A stretch of DNA of 33,917 nt, taken from Planctomycetota bacterium. Its GTDB lineage: Bacteria; Planctomycetota; Planctomycetia; Gemmatales; Gemmataceae. The position numbers were made by a program, and so were the translations under genes. The DNA lies in the NCBI GenBank assembly GCA_003671255.1, contig QWPF01000002.1, forward strand, positions 1 through 33,917. The letters are read 5' to 3'. The notes under the pieces are model-generated. The model was not told the DNA's origin. It saw only the letters and a program-made list of their open reading frames with translations, and made no database searches. Positions 1 through 7,698 of this stretch are shown here, piece after piece; positions within the stretch are counted from its first letter, which is position 1, and every line of letters starts with the position of its first letter.

Positions 1-1
1 G

Positions 2-85
2 TCACTATCATTTGAGGCCATTGCTGAAAATTTATCTGCAGATGTGATACTTGATCAGATATTAGAAAAAGTTTCGATTTCTTGA
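2..85 (+). CDS. MoxR-family AAA ATPase, C-terminal fragment (5' truncated by window edge)
   Basis: An open frame enters the window at base 2 and reads 27 codons to a TGA at 83-85. The peptide contains LSFEAIAENLSADVILDQIL, which resembles the usual C-terminal end of MoxR-type AAA+ ATPases (an L-S/T-Y/F-E-A-x-A-E stretch, then D-x-I-L/I-D-x-I-L-x-x-V). MoxR proteins are chaperone-like ATPases, often encoded beside DUF58 and von Willebrand A domain proteins. No catalytic motif lies inside the window, so the call rests on the tail alone. About 125 bp of AT-rich sequence separates it from the next gene. Confidence 0.55.
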   Translation, partial: SLSFEAIAENLSADVILDQILEKVSIS

Positions 86-210
86 TTAGATGTGAAAGCG
101 TCTGTGTTTTCATTGGTTTTTCCAAAGATTAAATATAGATATCTTTTTATTTAATTTGTAATATACACAGATGATCTTGATATTTTTCATTAATACATAC
201 GGAGTAATAT

Positions 211-1485
211 ATGTTTACTAGGCGCTCGTTTAATAAATCGGTTTTCGTTGGTGCAATTGGATCTTCTGTGATTGCAAACGCATCCCAGGCACAGAAATCT
301 GCTGCAAATGATAAGCTTCAGCTTGGTTTTATTGGTGTTGGTACTATGGGGCGTGGCCACTTAGGCAGTTTTCTTGGGATGAATGATGTTCAAGTTGTCG
401 CAGTAAGTGATGTGGTTGACGATCGATTAGAAAATGCAAAAAAGATGGTTGATAAAAAATACTCGACTCCTGAGGGCAAGCAGGAATACAAAGGCTTGAA
501 GTTGTACAAGGATTTTCGAGACCTTATTAATGATAAAAATGTTGATGCTGTTGTTATTAGTACCCCTGACCATTGGCATGCTCTTATTTGCGTGATGGCT
601 TCCAAAGCTAATAAACACATTTATTGCGAAAAACCTTTGACTCATTCCATATCCGAGGGAAGGATTATTGTTGATGAAGTAAAAAGATCAGGAGTTGTTT
701 TTCAGACTGGAAGTCAGCAACGATGTGAGTTCGGTGGCAAATTTCGCCTTGCGACTCAGATAATTAGAGAGGGAAGAATTGGTAAAGTAAAGACTGTTCG
801 AATTGGTGTTGGTGCTCCAGCAGTGGCGTGTAATCTTGAAACTGAACCTATTCCAAATGGTACTAATTGGGATCTTTGGCAAGGGCCAGCTTCTAAGCGG
901 GAATATAATAAGGTGCTTTGTCCTGAAGGGGTTCATGGTCATTTTCCTGCATGGAGAATGTATTGGGAATATGCTGGTGGTGGTTTGGCTGATATGGGTG
1001 CGCATCATTTTGATATAGCCCAGTGGGCTTTGAATATGGATCACACCGGGCCGGTTAAAATTACTCCGCCTGCCAATGGTGAGAAATCTGGACTCAAATA
1101 CACTTATGCCAATGGAATTGAAATGTTTCATGGTGGGCCAAGTGGTTGTACCTTTGAAGGAACAGATGCAACGCTTTATGTAGATCGCGGTACTATTAAT
1201 TGCACTAAAGAAGCAATTCTAAAAGACCCGATTACCAAAATCGATGCTTCGATAATGATTGCTGATAATCATCGCAAGAATTGGCTTGATGCAATTCGAA
1301 CTAAAAAGCCTACTATTTGCCCTGCTGAAGTTGGACATCGTAGTGCAGCAATTTGCCATTTGGGTAACATTGGTTATCGAATTGGCAAACCTCTTGATTG
1401 GGATCCAGTCAAAGAAAAATTCACCAACAGCGATGATGCAAACAAGCTGTTATTTAGGGAATATCGAGGGCCTTGGAAGATTTAA
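211..1485 (+). CDS. Secreted Gfo/Idh/MocA-family oxidoreductase
   Basis: This 424-residue protein is a predicted NAD(P)-dependent sugar or polyol dehydrogenase of the Gfo/Idh/MocA family, a group greatly expanded in planctomycetes. The N-terminus (MFTRRSFNKS, then a hydrophobic stretch to about residue 28 ending in an Ala-rich site) looks like a twin-arginine export signal. The nucleotide-binding motif is G42-x-G44-x-x-G47. E140-K141-P142 is the family EKP motif that carries the catalytic lysine. HWH at 121-123 is also typical of this subgroup. The ATG has a GGAG sequence 6 nt upstream. The substrate cannot be told from sequence. A hairpin terminator follows the stop. Confidence 0.9.
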   Translation: MFTRRSFNKSVFVGAIGSSVIANASQAQKSAANDKLQLGFIGVGTMGRGHLGSFLGMNDVQVVAVSDVVDDRLENAKKMVDKKYSTPEGKQEYKGLKLYKDFRDLINDKNVDAVVISTPDHWHALICVMASKANKHIYCEKPLTHSISEGRIIVDEVKRSGVVFQTGSQQRCEFGGKFRLATQIIREGRIGKVKTVRIGVGAPAVACNLETEPIPNGTNWDLWQGPASKREYNKVLCPEGVHGHFPAWRMYWEYAGGGLADMGAHHFDIAQWALNMDHTGPVKITPPANGEKSGLKYTYANGIEMFHGGPSGCTFEGTDATLYVDRGTINCTKEAILKDPITKIDASIMIADNHRKNWLDAIRTKKPTICPAEVGHRSAAICHLGNIGYRIGKPLDWDPVKEKFTNSDDANKLLFREYRGPWKI

Positions 1486-1521
1486 TGTATTAGCCCGTAT
1501 GTTTAGCAATGCAATTAATAT

Positions 1522-1561
1522 AGAGCTCTTAGGAATGTACTTTCTATGAGCTCTTTTGTTT
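1522..1561 (+). terminator. Hairpin terminator after the Gfo/Idh/MocA gene
   Basis: Bases 1522-1535 pair with 1541-1554 in a 14-bp stem that has one mismatch and one G-T wobble. The perfect outer arms are AGAGCTC and GAGCTCT, the loop is TGTAC, and TTTGTTT follows on the plus strand. It lies between convergent genes, and the T tract touches the stop codon of the minus-strand sugar kinase. The minus-strand side lacks a T run, so it mainly serves the plus strand. Confidence 0.75.
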
Positions 1562-2522
1562 AACTGATTTTCGTGATGATAAGTTTGTTCTCTGCTAAAA
1601 ATTGCAAGCATTCTTCTTTATTGAAGACTCCTTCGGTTGTACCTTGAGTACGAACGCAACTTGCCCCCAAGGCGCTACCAATTTCCAAACACTCAATTTC
1701 GCTTTTGTTTTCAAGAATTCCTGAAATGTATCCTGCGGTAAATGCATCGCCACTTCCCGAACCATCGTGATAATTAATTTTAAAAATGTCCGCTTTATAG
1801 CAACCTTGATCAGTCAGCAAAATTGTACCTTGATTACCTAAGGTGATAATGCTGGTCTTGACTCCCAGAGATTTAAAATACTTAGCCTGCTCGATGGGTT
1901 TTTCAATTCCAGAAATCATTTTAGCTTCCGCATCATTAGGGAGGAAAACATCGACAAAAGGTAGGATCGGTTTAAGCTTTGCAATATGGTCGCCTGCGCC
2001 TGGCGTGACAACATCCAGAACTGTTTTAGCCCCGTTCATTTGGGCAGTGCGAAAAATTTCTGCAACATGAACCGGTGAGAGTTTATCCATCAGCAGATAA
2101 CCTCCCAAGTAGACAACCTTGCATCCTTCAATATCTTTTTTTTGGAAGTCGGAATTTGCGAAGCCTTCGTTTGCCCCAATTAGGTGGATAAAGCGTCTAT
2201 CTTGGCCAGTCACATTGATCACAAGAGTTTGACTGGTTGGGGCGTTGGCTTGTTTGATGATTTTACTTATATCTGCACCTGTAAGTTTCAATTTTTGCAG
2301 AATGAGTTGCCCAAAGTCATCATCTCCGATTTTCCCCAAGATTTTTGAATGCACACCCATTTTTGCAAGATCTACACCTACATTTGCAGCACATCCTCCC
2401 AAGGTTAATGCCATCCCTCCAGTAGCTATTAGCTCTCCCTCTGCTGGAAAATGTTCAATAGGTGAACACCCGTGATCTAGAACAATGATGCCTGCGCAAA
2501 GAACTGAATGTGATTCTTTCAT
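1560..2522 (-). CDS. PfkB-family carbohydrate kinase
   Basis: This 320-residue protein belongs to the PfkB/ribokinase family, which phosphorylates sugars or nucleosides with ATP. The N-terminal substrate motif GGCAANVG is at residues 42-49. The C-terminal signature DGSGSGDAFTAG is at 253-264, with D259 as the catalytic base and the preceding glycines forming the anion hole. No signal peptide or membrane segment is seen, so it should be cytoplasmic. The sugar specificity is not readable. The start has only a weak AAGAAG upstream. It is convergent with the oxidoreductase gene, so a shared pathway is possible but not shown. Confidence 0.9.
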   Translation of the reverse strand: MKESHSVLCAGIIVLDHGCSPIEHFPAEGELIATGGMALTLGGCAANVGVDLAKMGVHSKILGKIGDDDFGQLILQKLKLTGADISKIIKQANAPTSQTLVINVTGQDRRFIHLIGANEGFANSDFQKKDIEGCKVVYLGGYLLMDKLSPVHVAEIFRTAQMNGAKTVLDVVTPGAGDHIAKLKPILPFVDVFLPNDAEAKMISGIEKPIEQAKYFKSLGVKTSIITLGNQGTILLTDQGCYKADIFKINYHDGSGSGDAFTAGYISGILENKSEIECLEIGSALGASCVRTQGTTEGVFNKEECLQFLAENKLIITKIS

Positions 2523-2757
2523 AAATAAGCTTCTTTTTGTTGAATAGTTTTCAATTAGATAATCATCATGATATTTGTTGATTCTTGCAACGAGGTAATC
2601 GGGAAATTATTTTCTTTTTCATTGGTTTGCTGTCAGGCTTTCAATGCGGTTAAATGTTGGTATGATGAAAGGGCTATTGCTTAAGAGCTTCATTGAATAT
2701 TTTTGGCGATTATACTAGTGTTAATAAGCTGTTGAATTTTACGAGAATGGATATGAG

Positions 2758-3738
2758 ATGATTTCTGATAATGGTGAGAAAAGTAACTCGACTCGAGGTA
2801 TTCCCAGTTTACTTCTTAATAAAATAAGTGGTCTACTTAAAGAATTTAACCTGCTTATTTACGGAACAAAAGCTACTGAATTACTTACAGTCCAACCTCG
2901 CGACCTTGTACCAATAAAATATATGCTTATCTCATCGGGGGTGGGCCAAACTTTGGTGCAAGGTTATAGAAATCATTTAAACCAAGAGCGTGGAGATGAA
3001 GAAACAGGCTGGCTCTTAATGGGTTACCGCGAAAAAAAGCATGCTGTTGTTGTTGCTGCCGTCCCTTCCGGAGAATTTAGGGAAGCGAGTTCAACCCATG
3101 TTAAATTTAATTCCCAAGCTCAAGTAGTTGCTGGCAGGCTATTGCGGCAATTGCACGACAAGCTGGAAGTGCTGGGCCTTTTTCATACCCATCCCGGAAG
3201 ATTGCGTCATCCCTCCAGTGGCGACTATCAAGGGGACATTCAATGGGTTAAAAAATTACCCGGAAAGCAAGGGGTATTTGGTATTGGTACAGTTGATCAC
3301 GAATCACCGATTCGCGGTGAATTTGCTACTAAGATTGCAATTAATACCTTTTCCATGACTGGAATGAGGTTTGATTGGTTTTCGCTTGCCAGCGGTGATT
3401 CTAATTATGTTAAAGTGCCCATTCGCTGGACTTTGGGGGAAGATCTTGCCAGACCTCTTCATGTCGTTTGGGATGCAATGGAAACTCATGCAGGCGAAAT
3501 TGAAAAAGTTCTTGCTCAGCAAACTAAAGCTACTTGTGGCATTACACAAGGTGCTGCAGGCCATCAACTTACCTTGAGTATCCCCTTGGCTGGATCTGCA
3601 GGTAAAATTATAGTCTTTATTTTTAAAGATAAGGTGCAATATTTCTTCGAGAAGAACGAACAACTATTTGCAGTCGATATCCAGGAAGATAAAGTTGATC
3701 GTGGGGTTTACTTAGTTCTTGCTGAATTGTCCAAATAG
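2758..3738 (+). CDS. JAMM/JAB-domain metalloprotease (deubiquitinase-like)
   Basis: This 326-residue protein has a complete JAMM zinc-protease motif. E82 lies in EETGWLLMG, and HTHP at 143-146 is followed by S153 and D156, exactly fitting HxHP-x6-S-x2-D. JAMM proteases cut isopeptide or peptide bonds after ubiquitin-like modifiers, or mature such modifiers. Residues 1-60 are a non-catalytic N-terminal region. Residues about 190-326 form an extra C-terminal domain of mixed strand and helix that I do not recognise. No signal peptide or membrane segment is seen. It is the first gene of a five-gene cluster that also encodes E2-like and E1-like proteins, so it is probably the deconjugating or processing enzyme. 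Its Shine-Dalgarno is weak, and a later internal start is possible because the N-terminus is unsupported. Confidence 0.9.
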   Translation: MISDNGEKSNSTRGIPSLLLNKISGLLKEFNLLIYGTKATELLTVQPRDLVPIKYMLISSGVGQTLVQGYRNHLNQERGDEETGWLLMGYREKKHAVVVAAVPSGEFREASSTHVKFNSQAQVVAGRLLRQLHDKLEVLGLFHTHPGRLRHPSSGDYQGDIQWVKKLPGKQGVFGIGTVDHESPIRGEFATKIAINTFSMTGMRFDWFSLASGDSNYVKVPIRWTLGEDLARPLHVVWDAMETHAGEIEKVLAQQTKATCGITQGAAGHQLTLSIPLAGSAGKIIVFIFKDKVQYFFEKNEQLFAVDIQEDKVDRGVYLVLAELSK

Positions 3739-3761
3739 TTTTTTTAATGAAAGGGTTTGTC

Positions 3762-3950
3762 ATGGATTTTAGACCTTTGAATGATGATGAAAGAAAAAAC
3801 CTTTACGAGGCACTTCGTAATAATGCTGAATCGGGAAAACCCATTCATGTAAACCCAAAAGATACATCGTTTGTTGCAGGTTCCGTTGAATCTGCTGAAC
3901 AAGATGTAATCAATGCCATTCGTTCCGTCCCTTGCCATTACAAACTTTAA
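3762..3950 (+). CDS. Small protein of unknown function in the E1/E2/JAMM cluster
   Basis: This 62-residue protein lies between the JAMM and E2-like genes. I chose the ATG at 3762 over the in-frame ATG at 3747 because AAAGGG sits about 6 nt before it. The sequence suggests an N-terminal helix (residues about 7-22), a short extended part with VNPKDTSFVAG, and a C-terminal helix (about 42-54), ending PCHYKL. It does not look like a beta-grasp ubiquitin fold and has no C-terminal glycine. It may still be a modifier, an adaptor or a small regulator of the pathway. Its position, strand and tight spacing (23 nt after JAMM, 9 nt before E2) support a real gene. Confidence 0.65.
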   Translation: MDFRPLNDDERKNLYEALRNNAESGKPIHVNPKDTSFVAGSVESAEQDVINAIRSVPCHYKL

Positions 3951-3959
3951 AAGTTGTAG

Positions 3960-4403
3960 ATGAACGATTACATACCGATTCTATTACGAAACGAATCTGC
4001 TAAGCGCAGGCTTGTTTCTGTTGAGTTTCCTGTCATCGAGCAGTATAACCGCGATAGGGTGCCTGAATATCGCATTACTATTGAGCCTACTGCGGAAGGA
4101 TTGGCACTGATCTACAAGCTTAAACCTGCTCATAATGTGTTTGAGGTAAAAACCAACCTCATGGCAGGGTATCCTTATATTCCCCCTGAAACCAGGGTGA
4201 TAACCGCTTTGGATTATCCCTGCCCACATTTGTTGCCGGGCCAGCAGCTTTGCTTATGGAAACAAGGCAGTAGTAGAAGAACGAGTCGGTGGGATCCTGC
4301 TTCCTTCACTGTTATTTTTGCAGTGATGGCGGCTTGGCGTTGGTTGGCGTGTTACGAGATTTGGAAACAATCAGGCGAGTGGCCCTTGCCGGAGGCGCGT
4401 TAA
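3960..4403 (+). CDS. E2-like ubiquitin-conjugating enzyme fold protein
   Basis: This 147-residue protein has the pattern of prokaryotic E2-like (UBC-fold) proteins. A central strand region leads to YPYIPPETRV at 71-80, the E2 'YP..PP.v' block. PHLLPGQQLCLW at 89-100 follows, corresponding to the H...G.lCl active-site loop, with C98 as the likely thioester cysteine and H90 before it. W111-D112-P113 and a C-terminal helix holding WRWLACYEIWK follow, as in other bacterial E2s. E2s receive an activated modifier from an E1 and pass it to a target. Its stop codon abuts the start of the ThiF-like gene, which fits translational coupling. Assignment is by motif only. The classic HPN triad is degenerate, as is common in bacterial E2s. 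Confidence 0.8.
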   Translation: MNDYIPILLRNESAKRRLVSVEFPVIEQYNRDRVPEYRITIEPTAEGLALIYKLKPAHNVFEVKTNLMAGYPYIPPETRVITALDYPCPHLLPGQQLCLWKQGSSRRTSRWDPASFTVIFAVMAAWRWLACYEIWKQSGEWPLPEAR

Positions 4404-5216
4404 ATGGCTCATCTGGTTCAGGTCGGTTTGGGAAGCGGCGGTATGTCGGTTATCGACATGCTAGTGAGAGATATGCGCATTTCAAAGGTAACGCTTATCG
4501 AACCAGATATTCTTAAACCTCACAATCTACCCAGGCATCTTTTGGGGTCACATAATGTTGGAAAACCTAAGTTGCTTTCCGCAGTCAAATGGTTGAAAGA
4601 TCGTAATGAAAACCTAGAGATTATTGCGATCGAAGCCTTTCTTCAGGATCCGGAAAAGCAAGACCTGATAAATAATGCTATTAAGGGAGCTGATTTTGGT
4701 GTTTGCGCTGTTGATAACGAGGAGGCCAAGTATCATTGGTGTTCCTTAATGAGGCAGCATGGCATCCCTTGGACTTTGGGTGAAGTTTTAAGTGGTGGCA
4801 TAGGTGGATTTGTTCACACCTTTGTACCGGGGGGGCCTTGTTATGCTTGTGCCTGTACTTATTTAAAACGAGAAGGCCCTAAGGATTCTAAAGATTCAAA
4901 GCCTGACTACAGTAATCCTTCTGGAGAAGTGGAAGAGGCAAGAATCCCTGCATCGTTTGCATCCATTCAAACTATTGCCTCGCTTCATGCTCTAGCAACC
5001 ATGGATTTATTAGATGCAAAAATAAGTCCTTCTTCCTTTTTGCTCCCCTTGCAAAAAGTTGAAGGGATTTTTTCAGAAAGCCTTAGAAAAATCGTTGTCA
5101 ATGTTTCTAAAAATGAAAGCTGCCTGTTTTGCTCTAAAGCACCTGATGCGTTTCTCGATGTCGATGATTTGCTACAAAAAAAATTAAAAGAGCTTTCAGG
5201 CGGACTGGGATTATGA
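4404..5216 (+). CDS. ThiF/MoeB/E1-like adenylyltransferase
   Basis: This 270-residue protein has the ThiF/E1 adenylation fold. The nucleotide loop is G8-x-G10-x-x-G13. EPDILKPHNLPRHLL at 33-47 supplies the conserved Asp (35) and Arg (44). K54 is in VGKPK, and D104-N105 is in the AVDN motif. Two CxxC pairs (C146/C149 and C240/C243) match the zinc site of ThiF and MoeB. Such enzymes adenylate the C-terminal glycine of a ubiquitin-like protein. With an E2-like gene directly upstream it is probably an E1. Candidate thioester cysteines include C101, C113 and C151, and I cannot choose among them. The C-terminus reads SGGLGL. The next gene overlaps its stop by 4 bases (ATGA). Confidence 0.9.
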   Translation: MAHLVQVGLGSGGMSVIDMLVRDMRISKVTLIEPDILKPHNLPRHLLGSHNVGKPKLLSAVKWLKDRNENLEIIAIEAFLQDPEKQDLINNAIKGADFGVCAVDNEEAKYHWCSLMRQHGIPWTLGEVLSGGIGGFVHTFVPGGPCYACACTYLKREGPKDSKDSKPDYSNPSGEVEEARIPASFASIQTIASLHALATMDLLDAKISPSSFLLPLQKVEGIFSESLRKIVVNVSKNESCLFCSKAPDAFLDVDDLLQKKLKELSGGLGL

Positions 5217-6379
5217 CCGAAAATAAAGCATTACAATTCGGGTACGAATCTAAGGGATTAAAGGTCATAAGCCCTGTGATTCCTTGGTTTGCAGAAACGA
5301 TCTTTCTTGAAGTTGCAATTCGTTTTCCCGATAAGTTTATTTGTTCAGCTTCTGATTTTAGTTTGCATATAGGGCGTACTTTTTCAATTCCTGGAACCGA
5401 GTTGCATATCAATGATGCTGAAGGGCATAAAGTTGGCAAAGTTACTTTTCAATTAGATAACTTGCTGAAGGATAGTAAGGCGAAGATCTATTTCAAAAAG
5501 AAGTTGATCTCTGAAATCGAGATCCCTTTTTTATCAAAAGAAGCTTTTATTGCAAGCGTTGAAGTTCACTCCCCTGCCCTGTTTTGTAATTTTGATGGCC
5601 AGGTTGTTTCATGCCAGTCATTTTTGATGAGTAATTGCAAAGGGGCTTCTGTATCAGCTTCTCTATCATCGAAGTATGGATTGGTATTTCTGGCGAATTT
5701 AGATGCTTCAATCTCGATAGATGCTGGCACAGAAATTCCTACGACATTAGTCGCCAAAATTCCGAATGTAGATATTGGCCAACCATGTGTTCCGATTGTT
5801 TTTCCACTTGGATCATTGCCTAAAAAAACAGGAAACATGAAAGTTTCATTTATGTTGGAAGGTATCAAGATTGGTTCGATGATTTGTCAGGGAATTACTT
5901 CGAATTCTTTTTCGAAAATGATGCTGGTGAGTAAACAATCATTTGTTGTTTGGAAAAAGAATGGAGATCTTGAGTTTGTTGATGAGTTACCTCAATTAGA
6001 ATCCGAGGTTCGATTTGGCCCTTGTTTTTGGATTGGAACTAAAGTCGATGGATTGGCTGGATTTGCAGATATTAAAATACAGGGTTATTTGCATGGTTCC
6101 CATCAGCCTCTTTGTTTTTGGGAAGGTAAGGTTCTTGCAACTTCTACGCCTGCACTCATCGCTCCAGTTAATCTTGGGCCTGAATCGTTTAAGGAAATTA
6201 GCTATTTTGAAATACTTTCAGGTAAAAATTCGATTGCCATGATTAAACTTGGTTCGAAACCTACGGTTCAATTCACTTCGGAAGGCACCATTGCCAGTGC
6301 TGATGTTTTTGCCAGCACTGCTAATGTCAGTGTTCAAGATGTATTTAAAAAACTGCGACAGTTTTCCAGTTCTAATTAA
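5213..6379 (+). CDS. Uncharacterised beta-rich protein, last gene of the E1/E2/JAMM cluster
   Basis: I do not recognise this 388-residue protein. It has no signal peptide, no membrane segment and no clear catalytic motif. The sequence is dominated by alternating hydrophobic residues, which suggests stacked beta-sandwich modules. A short amphipathic helix (VSVQDVFKKLRQF) lies at the very C-terminus. The start ATG overlaps the ThiF-like stop codon (ATGA), so it is almost certainly co-translated with the E1-like protein. It could be a conjugation target, a scaffold, or a carrier of a divergent modifier domain. None of these is shown by the sequence. The C-terminus (FSSSN) has no di-glycine. Its 3' end overlaps the convergent M50 protease gene by 4 bases. 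Confidence 0.8.
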   Translation: MTENKALQFGYESKGLKVISPVIPWFAETIFLEVAIRFPDKFICSASDFSLHIGRTFSIPGTELHINDAEGHKVGKVTFQLDNLLKDSKAKIYFKKKLISEIEIPFLSKEAFIASVEVHSPALFCNFDGQVVSCQSFLMSNCKGASVSASLSSKYGLVFLANLDASISIDAGTEIPTTLVAKIPNVDIGQPCVPIVFPLGSLPKKTGNMKVSFMLEGIKIGSMICQGITSNSFSKMMLVSKQSFVVWKKNGDLEFVDELPQLESEVRFGPCFWIGTKVDGLAGFADIKIQGYLHGSHQPLCFWEGKVLATSTPALIAPVNLGPESFKEISYFEILSGKNSIAMIKLGSKPTVQFTSEGTIASADVFASTANVSVQDVFKKLRQFSSSN

Positions 6380-7056
6380 GTCCGTTTGAAAAGTTCAATA
6401 TTCTGCATGGCCATCATGATGAAGAGGAAAATCATGAAATAGTTCTCGGTTTTGGCAAAGTATACAATCGCTAAAACACAAACAATTACTGAAATGCCAA
6501 AGATGATTTTATCTGCAGATCTTAAAAATAATCCAAGGAAATCCCGTAATGCTTGCCCACCGTCTAACGGGAATACTGGTAATAGATTTAATATTGGCCA
6601 GTACAAATTGATGAAAAGTAAAAATCCGACAAATAGATTTACTTTTAACCATGGTCCATCTTTTTCGTGAGGGATTACCCTTGCTTCAGATAGAAACAAG
6701 ATGAAAGCGTAGAGAAGAAGTTGAATTCCTGGCCCCGCAAGCGTTACGGCTATCCGTTTCCATCGATTTGACAAATTGTTGCTACCAATAGCAACTCCGC
6801 CAAATCCATGCAGTATAATATATCCTTGTGTTCCGAAGTATTTCCCCATAAACACATGACCTAGTTCATGGACTAGTATGGAAAAGAATACAGCCATTAT
6901 CCAAGTAAGCAGCACGGTGAAGTCATTGGTCATTGTGTAGTAGGGCCAACCCAGAATGGCAGTGACTATCCAAAACATTGGGTGTACCCTGATAGGAGTA
7001 CCCAAAAGGTTTAATCGTAAATCCCAAGCGGTTTCTTGCTGATAATCCATGAACAT
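6376..7056 (-). CDS. M50 (site-2 protease family) membrane metalloprotease
   Basis: This 226-residue polytopic membrane protein has the zinc motif HELGH at 63-67 within a hydrophobic segment, and a second motif NLLPVFPLDGGQ at 157-168 with D165 as the third zinc ligand. Together these define M50 intramembrane proteases of the SpoIVFB/Rip group. About five or six membrane segments are apparent. These enzymes cut membrane-bound substrates such as anti-sigma factors. No PDZ or CBS domain is present, so it is a minimal form. It is convergent with, and overlaps by 4 bases, the last gene of the E1/E2/JAMM cluster. Two ATGs (7056 and 7050) are possible starts, and neither has a good Shine-Dalgarno. 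Confidence 0.88.
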   Translation of the reverse strand: MFMDYQQETAWDLRLNLLGTPIRVHPMFWIVTAILGWPYYTMTNDFTVLLTWIMAVFFSILVHELGHVFMGKYFGTQGYIILHGFGGVAIGSNNLSNRWKRIAVTLAGPGIQLLLYAFILFLSEARVIPHEKDGPWLKVNLFVGFLLFINLYWPILNLLPVFPLDGGQALRDFLGLFLRSADKIIFGISVIVCVLAIVYFAKTENYFMIFLFIMMAMQNIELFKRT

Positions 7057-7167
7057 GACTTGATATTACCATCATTTTAAGCATTAATAAAAGAACAATG
7101 TTGAATGTATAATCTTTTGCGTGGCTAAAGGATAGACTTTGGCCCTTTTAAATTGCGAGAATTAGCT

Positions 7168-7668
7168 ATGAATAAAAAATCTGTAGAAGGTATGGCGGTT
7201 TATCCAGGAACCTTTGATCCGATTCATTTTGGTCATTTGGATATTATTGAACGAGGTTCGAAGGTGTTTCCCAGACTTTTAGTGGGGGTTGGTATAAATC
7301 CTGATAAAAGTACATTGTTTTCGCTTGAAGAACGGGTTGCACTTGTCAAAAAAACCACTTCGCATCTTCCTAATGTAGAGGTTTTACCTTTTGAAAATTT
7401 AGTTGTTCATTTTGTTAAAGAATCAAATTCCAAGCTGATTTTACGGGGTATGCGAACAACCAGTGATATGGATTACGAATTTACCATGTCACTTGCTAAT
7501 ATGGCTTTGGATCCAGATATCGAAACTGTTTTTTTGCTTGCCAAAGATATCTACTCGCATCTGAGCAGTTCATTATTAAAACAGATAGCGGTTCTAGGTG
7601 GTGATCTTTCCAAATTTATCCCACCGGATGTAGCAAAAGCAATGTTAGAAAAAATAAGGCGTAAATAG
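7168..7668 (+). CDS. coaD: Phosphopantetheine adenylyltransferase (CoaD)
   Basis: This 166-residue protein catalyses the fourth step of coenzyme A synthesis, joining 4'-phosphopantetheine and ATP to give dephospho-CoA. The nucleotidyltransferase motif GTFDPIHFGH is at 14-23. RGMRTTSDMDYE at 93-104 matches the CoaD RG.R...D...E block, and HLSSSLLKQIA at 131-141 matches its ISSS signature. Length is normal for the family. I chose ATG 7168 over an in-frame TTG at 7153 because the protein then begins just before the first strand, as in other CoaDs, and GAGA lies upstream. A TATAAT at 7108-7113 is a possible -10 box. A kinase gene follows 30 bp later. Confidence 0.95.
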   Translation: MNKKSVEGMAVYPGTFDPIHFGHLDIIERGSKVFPRLLVGVGINPDKSTLFSLEERVALVKKTTSHLPNVEVLPFENLVVHFVKESNSKLILRGMRTTSDMDYEFTMSLANMALDPDIETVFLLAKDIYSHLSSSLLKQIAVLGGDLSKFIPPDVAKAMLEKIRRK

Positions 7669-7698
7669 CGTGTTTCATAAAGTTGGACGTGTTTTTAT

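Noticed and set aside
688-1131. Minus-strand open frame of 147 codons within the first oxidoreductase gene
   Set aside because: It is a shadow of a well-supported coding frame and has no domain or Shine-Dalgarno.
2758-6379. Calling the cluster a known anti-phage Bil, Bub or CBASS system
   Set aside because: No modifier, CD-NTase or effector gene is visible, gene order differs from what I know of Bil, and the neighbours are core genes. Only the general E1/E2/JAMM nature is supported.
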